Assembly (NCBI GenBank): GCA_023399505.1
Contig: JAEWOZ010000030.1
Location: 1 to 9,911 of the forward strand
Source of the DNA: Fusobacteriota bacterium
GTDB lineage: Bacteria > Fusobacteriota > Fusobacteriia > Bac17 > JAEWOZ01
Length of the DNA: 9,911 nt
Reading direction: 5' to 3'
Part shown: positions 7,801 through 9,911 of the stretch, one piece after another
How positions within the stretch are numbered: position 1 is the first letter of the stretch
How the letters are laid out: each line of letters opens with the position of its first letter
The notes under the pieces: model-generated
Seen by the model: only the letters and a program-made list of their open reading frames with translations
What the model was told of the DNA's origin: nothing
Databases searched by the model: none
Made by a program: the position numbers and the translations under genes

Positions 7801-7892
7801 AAAATGTAAGAAGTATCTGAAGAATTTCCTAAGATACTAGTACATCCTAAAATTATAAATAATAAAAATAAATAACTTTTCATATTTTTCAT
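4812..7892 (-). CDS. Large lipoprotein with three tandem copies of an unrecognised domain
   Basis: This is a 1026-residue protein. Its signal peptide ends at the lipobox ILGC (Cys17 the lipidation site). The rest is three head-to-tail units of roughly 330 residues: about 29-353, 354-683 and 684-1026. Each has the same landmarks in order: an LxYRL/LKYK opening strand (30-35, 356-361, 686-690), NIEL..EG, an SSYxP segment, and FNSNI.EVFIKD followed by KELLKKR. Next come YYIDTSS (170-176, 502-508; YYVDTSI in unit 3 at 829-835), LKLYGLEYF (217-225, 547-555, 874-882), GFKG or GFNG and a final F.Y strand. Units 1 and 2 resemble each other most; unit 3 is more divergent. The ATG at 7890-7892 is preceded by AAGGTGG. 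I recognise no known family. The lipid anchor and beta-rich modular build suggest an exposed surface protein, perhaps an adhesin or binding protein, but that is inference. Confidence 0.85.
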   Translation of the reverse strand: MKNMKSYLFLLFIILGCTSILGNSSDTSYILQYRLNETENYQPISTLLPEIKHNIELNFKGNKNELTFVLDDVPIPGENIIKVIEKTSTIKILKRDRTFLKQYVININKNLESSTYAPLLMGENNNEVVRIVENSNSLPTKEESFNSNIIEVFIKDEFKELLKKRFKKIYYIDTSSDNYDLDNKANAKEINVSVNEIVNNNYPIRVTKDKLGGDLGLKLYGLEYFKDENKENLIPIGNSLLTSVNLPWITFSDDLGNITTIKLDDKAQNISGKIGFRPNEYKLIGFKGKVDITYKTKEGNIITSFTKELEDELFKPYRKFEEPNPIENINVGKIEFRFVYNENSNYTKSITIPNVILKYRLDDKQDNYSLLSSNTQMFDQNIELILEGEDGDLYVDNKLINKLNEKTSAILKNPINNIKIKSKINDGFSIILRECNLKIEKDVIESSYVPILIKKEGENLSPLKDDLNVLPNKQKGFNSNILEVFIKDSVKELLKKRIKKLYYIDTSSDDYNFNSKVSAKECTESLENIINNGLIITKNKLNGDLGIKLYGLEYFEDENDKENLISLGNELVTTVLAPLITLEDELGNIVTINMNEALNLSKSIEFSPTKFRIVGFNGNLEVNYKDGKDASFRPLYKAIKDNKLFKEFENFNFLISPGTVIKEIQFKFSYNINSSFTTTIKSPSFVLKYKSKDNEAYQSFDYNSNDIFNQNIKLLVEGNETDLYILDDQETKVAEQNGELSSLIKNTTNFKLKPKGKDNLLKLFKVNVLKQSIGSSYYPYLVKTDGNFIVSDQDEDNVLTPGKFKGNLLRIAIKESSKEIIEKRIKNLYYVDTSIPNYNLEDKKMAKLATANIETLINDGYSVSASTIGGQVGLKLYGLEYFEELGENQQNLLPLGDNLLTMSSNPAILLENGGSNQLVDGIPIEEEIDVIPGFKPTSCTIGGFKGDYTLEYEVELPNLPNVKVVTSKFTSPNFNSLSENLLLPHLEYSGMIFHPSGGAVKTIIFNFYYNSQTGANQKYTLRVITP

Positions 7893-7904
7893 TCTTTTTC
7901 CCCA

Positions 7905-7980
7905 CCTTATTAATCTTGTATATAAAAATAATACAAAACTTTTCTAAAAAACCCTTTAAAATTTTAAATTTTAATTTAAA
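7905..7980 (-). promoter_or_regulatory. Conserved upstream region, copy 2 (1026-residue lipoprotein)
   Basis: This is the counterpart of 3483-3567. In transcription order it has AAAGGGTTTTTTAG, TTTTGTATTA, TATATA (7919-7924) and ATTAATAAGG. TATATA with a poor -35-like TTAGAA 17 bp upstream could be the promoter. Its upstream edge abuts the terminator of the ankyrin gene. The middle, frameshifted paralog lacks this block. Confidence 0.5.
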
Positions 7981-8007
7981 AAAAGATGCTAAATAATTTA
8001 GCATCTT
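7976..8007 (-). terminator. Intrinsic terminator of the ankyrin-repeat gene
   Basis: A perfect inverted repeat (AAGATGCTAAAT at 7983-7994 with its complement at 7996-8007) forms a hairpin with a small AT-rich loop. On the minus strand it is followed by a run of seven U. It lies about 115 bp past the ankyrin stop codon and separates that gene from the lipoprotein cluster. Confidence 0.85.
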
Positions 8008-8122
8008 AATATTTGCAAGCTCTATAACATTTGCTTTTTTAAATATCGCAGTTACGGAATAAAATATTTATATCAATATCCTTTATTTTCTTCATCTATT
8101 ATTATTTAAGTATAACTAAATT

Positions 8123-9911
8123 TTAGCAATATTCAATGACTTTTTCAAACAGTTCAACAGGAATTTTATGTAAGAAAAACAGTAAGCTGATATGTTCATA
8201 TATCTCTTTTTTAATCTCTTGAGGTATATCATTTTTTTTATTTAAAGCTATAAAAAGATGTATATAATCTTTTAAAATTTCATTTGTTATCAAATATCCT
8301 ACCTCTAAAAGGGAGCTCTTTTCATATTTTTCTCTAATTGCAATCAATTCTTCACCTATATGCGTTAAAGCATTCATACCAAAAACATCTTTCTCATAGA
8401 TGTTAGCGCCATTTTCTAACAATAATTTTACTATCTCAATGTGTCCTCCTCTGGATGCTAAAATTAATGATGTAAAAACTTCATTTTCTTTTTTATTAAC
8501 ATTAACGCCTTTTTCTATTAGTAATTTAACTATTTCTCTATGACCCATACTAGATGCCATCATCAATGGCGTCCATCCATCGTTATCCTCATTTTCAAAA
8601 TTAGCACCTTCTCTTATTAATAATTCCACTGTCTTTTCATAACCTGTGTTAGCTGCAAACATCAGTGGTGTCCAACCTTTGCTTTCTTTTTCATCAATAT
8701 TAGCACCTGATTCTAGCAATAATTTAACTATCTCAATATACCCTTCTTTAGATGCTAGCATTAATGATGTCCATCCATCATTTTGTTTTTCATTAACATT
8801 AGCACCTGATTCTAGCAATAATTTAACTATCTCAATATACCCTTTTTTAGATGCTAGCATCAATGATGTCCATCCATCATTTTGTTTTTCATTAACATTA
8901 GCACCTGAATTTATTAACATTTCAACTATTTCTGTGTAACCTTCTTCTGATGCTAGCATCAATGGTGTCCAACCTTTATTATCCTTATCATCAACCCTAG
9001 CTCCAAATTCTATTAAAAGCTTAACTATTCCTATAAGACCATCTTCGGTTGCTAAAATTAGAGCTGTTTCACTATTATAATTTTCATAATTAACATCAGC
9101 TCCTTTTTCTAATAATATTTTTAATACCTTTTCATAACCTATGTTAGCTGCAAACATTAGTAGTGTATAGCTATCATTATATACATCATTAAAATTTGCT
9201 CCTCTTATTATTAATTCATTTACTATATCTTCATGACCTTGTGCTAAAGCTAGAATCGATGATGTTAAACCCCTGTTTTCCTTTTCATTAATATTAGCGC
9301 CATTTTCTAGCAACAATTTCACTACCTCAATATGACAACTTTGAGATGCCAGCATCAGTGACGTCCAGCCTTCATTATCCTTATCATCAACATTAGCTCC
9401 CGACTTTATTAAAAACTTAACTATTTCAATGCAGCCTCTTTGGCTTGCTGTCATTAGCGATGTTACACCATCAACATCTTTATAGTTAACATCAGTTCCT
9501 GCTTTTACTAATAACTCTACTGTCTCTCTAAAGTCTTCATTAGATGCTAATATAAGTAGTCTACCTCCATTATCATATCCATCATTAAAATTTGCTTCTC
9601 TTTTTATTAGCTCATTTACTATATCTTCATGACCTTTTTTTAAAGCTATATCCAATGATGTAAGACCCTTATTTTCCTTTTCATCAACATTAGCTCCTGC
9701 CTCTATTAGGAACTTAACTACCTCAATATGGCCATTGTGAGATGCTAGCATTAATGATGTAAAACCTTTATTTTCCTTTTCATTAATATTAGCTCCAAAT
9801 TCTATTAGGAACTTAACTACCTCAATATGGCCATTGTGAGATGCTAGCATCAATGCTGTTAAATCTCCGTTTTCCTTTTCATTAATATTGGCTCCAGACT
9901 CTATTAGGAAC
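8123..9911 (-). CDS. Ankyrin-repeat protein, C-terminal 595 residues (5' end outside window)
   Basis: The frame is open to the right edge, so the true start lies beyond the window. The visible part has fifteen complete 33-residue ankyrin units and a sixteenth, partly degenerate one. The consensus is LLLExGANVNEKxNxGWTSLMLAS-x-GxIEIVK, with the family's TSLMLAS / TPLMLAS helix start and GAN(V/I) turn. Every unit is exactly 33 residues with no insertions. A tail of about 80 residues (from roughly 518, ending EKVIEYC) is predicted helical and caps the array; I do not recognise it. Ankyrin arrays bind other proteins. Whether this one stays in the cytoplasm or is exported cannot be judged without the N-terminus. 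The array shows recent unit duplication and a four-unit higher-order repeat. An intrinsic terminator follows the gene. Confidence 0.9.
   Translation of the reverse strand, partial: FLIESGANINEKENGDLTALMLASHNGHIEVVKFLIEFGANINEKENKGFTSLMLASHNGHIEVVKFLIEAGANVDEKENKGLTSLDIALKKGHEDIVNELIKREANFNDGYDNGGRLLILASNEDFRETVELLVKAGTDVNYKDVDGVTSLMTASQRGCIEIVKFLIKSGANVDDKDNEGWTSLMLASQSCHIEVVKLLLENGANINEKENRGLTSSILALAQGHEDIVNELIIRGANFNDVYNDSYTLLMFAANIGYEKVLKILLEKGADVNYENYNSETALILATEDGLIGIVKLLIEFGARVDDKDNKGWTPLMLASEEGYTEIVEMLINSGANVNEKQNDGWTSLMLASKKGYIEIVKLLLESGANVNEKQNDGWTSLMLASKEGYIEIVKLLLESGANIDEKESKGWTPLMFAANTGYEKTVELLIREGANFENEDNDGWTPLMMASSMGHREIVKLLIEKGVNVNKKENEVFTSLILASRGGHIEIVKLLLENGANIYEKDVFGMNALTHIGEELIAIREKYEKSSLLEVGYLITNEILKDYIHLFIALNKKNDIPQEIKKEIYEHISLLFFLHKIPVELFEKVIEYC
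8700..8897 (-). repeat. Near-identical tandem 99-bp ankyrin units
   Basis: Positions 8700-8798 and 8799-8897 are adjacent 99-bp copies that differ at only two positions by my reading (97/99 identical). Both encode the same protein stretch apart from one Lys/Glu change. This indicates a very recent unit duplication or gene conversion inside the ankyrin array. Confidence 0.9.
9020..9811 (-). repeat. Higher-order repeat: two four-unit ankyrin blocks of 396 bp
   Basis: Units at 9416-9811 and 9020-9415 match each other in register, unit by unit. The GHEDIVN-ELI..(E/G)ANFND pair and the following (T/A)DVNY unit occur once in each block and nowhere else in the visible array. A four-unit block was therefore duplicated as a whole before later single-unit changes. 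Confidence 0.75.
9702..9850 (-). repeat. 50-bp identical segments in adjacent ankyrin units
   Basis: Positions 9702-9751 and 9801-9850 are identical over 50 bp at a 99-bp offset, while the rest of each unit differs. A third copy begins at 9900 and runs off the window. This is a local homogenised patch within the array. Confidence 0.85.

Noticed and set aside
8646..8939. Open frame on the plus strand opposite the ankyrin gene
   Set aside because: It mirrors the repeats of the minus-strand gene, with repeated SSNNLTISIYP arising from the antisense of LLLE-type units. It is open only because the repeat is in phase, and it has no ribosome binding site of note.
9853..9853. Start codon of the ankyrin gene near 9853
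   Set aside because: The frame stays open to the window edge and encodes another complete ankyrin unit upstream, so the real start is outside the window.
8700..9911. CRISPR-like direct repeats
   Set aside because: The period is a constant 99 bp, with coding similarity across the whole unit. There are no short repeats with unique spacers, and the array encodes ankyrin units.

Overview
This window comes from a very AT-rich genome (G+C about a quarter, judged by eye) that uses the standard bacterial code; no TGA is read through in any convincing gene. MurA indicates a peptidoglycan-containing bacterium. Four loci with lipoprotein signal peptides and a long ankyrin-repeat gene suggest a lipoprotein-rich, probably diderm and possibly host-associated lineage. 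A spirochaete or fusobacterium-like organism would fit, but I cannot name the taxon from the sequence.

Left part (1-2330): the 5' end of murA leaves the window on the minus strand. A divergent plus-strand gene (449-1336) encodes an exported protein. It looks like the N-terminal domain of a UshA-type 5'-nucleotidase whose metal ligands have almost all been replaced. Between the two lie two TG-extended -10 promoters facing apart. The plus-strand gene converges on a small lipoprotein gene (1470-2009, minus), and a strong symmetrical hairpin between them can terminate both. The small lipoprotein gene has a near-consensus promoter. The 2072-2330 stretch holds no convincing gene.

Middle (2331-7892, all minus strand): this is the most distinctive part, a tandem family of three lipoprotein genes built from one unrecognised domain of about 330 residues. 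The 1026-residue protein (4812-7892) carries three head-to-tail copies. The 380-residue protein (2331-3473) carries one. The middle gene (3644-4693) is a one-copy paralog broken by two frameshifts, one in an A6 tract within the signal peptide and one at a GA repeat near the C-terminus. Correcting both gives a complete lipoprotein. The two intact genes share about 80 bp of upstream sequence, so the regulatory region was duplicated with the coding region.

Right end (8123-9911, minus): the C-terminal part of a long ankyrin-repeat gene has perfectly phased 99-bp units, two of them 97/99 identical, plus a higher-order repeat of four units. A good intrinsic terminator follows it, separating it from the lipoprotein cluster.

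The centre and right end look like an accessory surface-protein locus that evolves by tandem duplication and slippage, next to a housekeeping murA. The frameshifts could mean gene decay, phase variation or homopolymer sequencing error; the sequence alone cannot decide.
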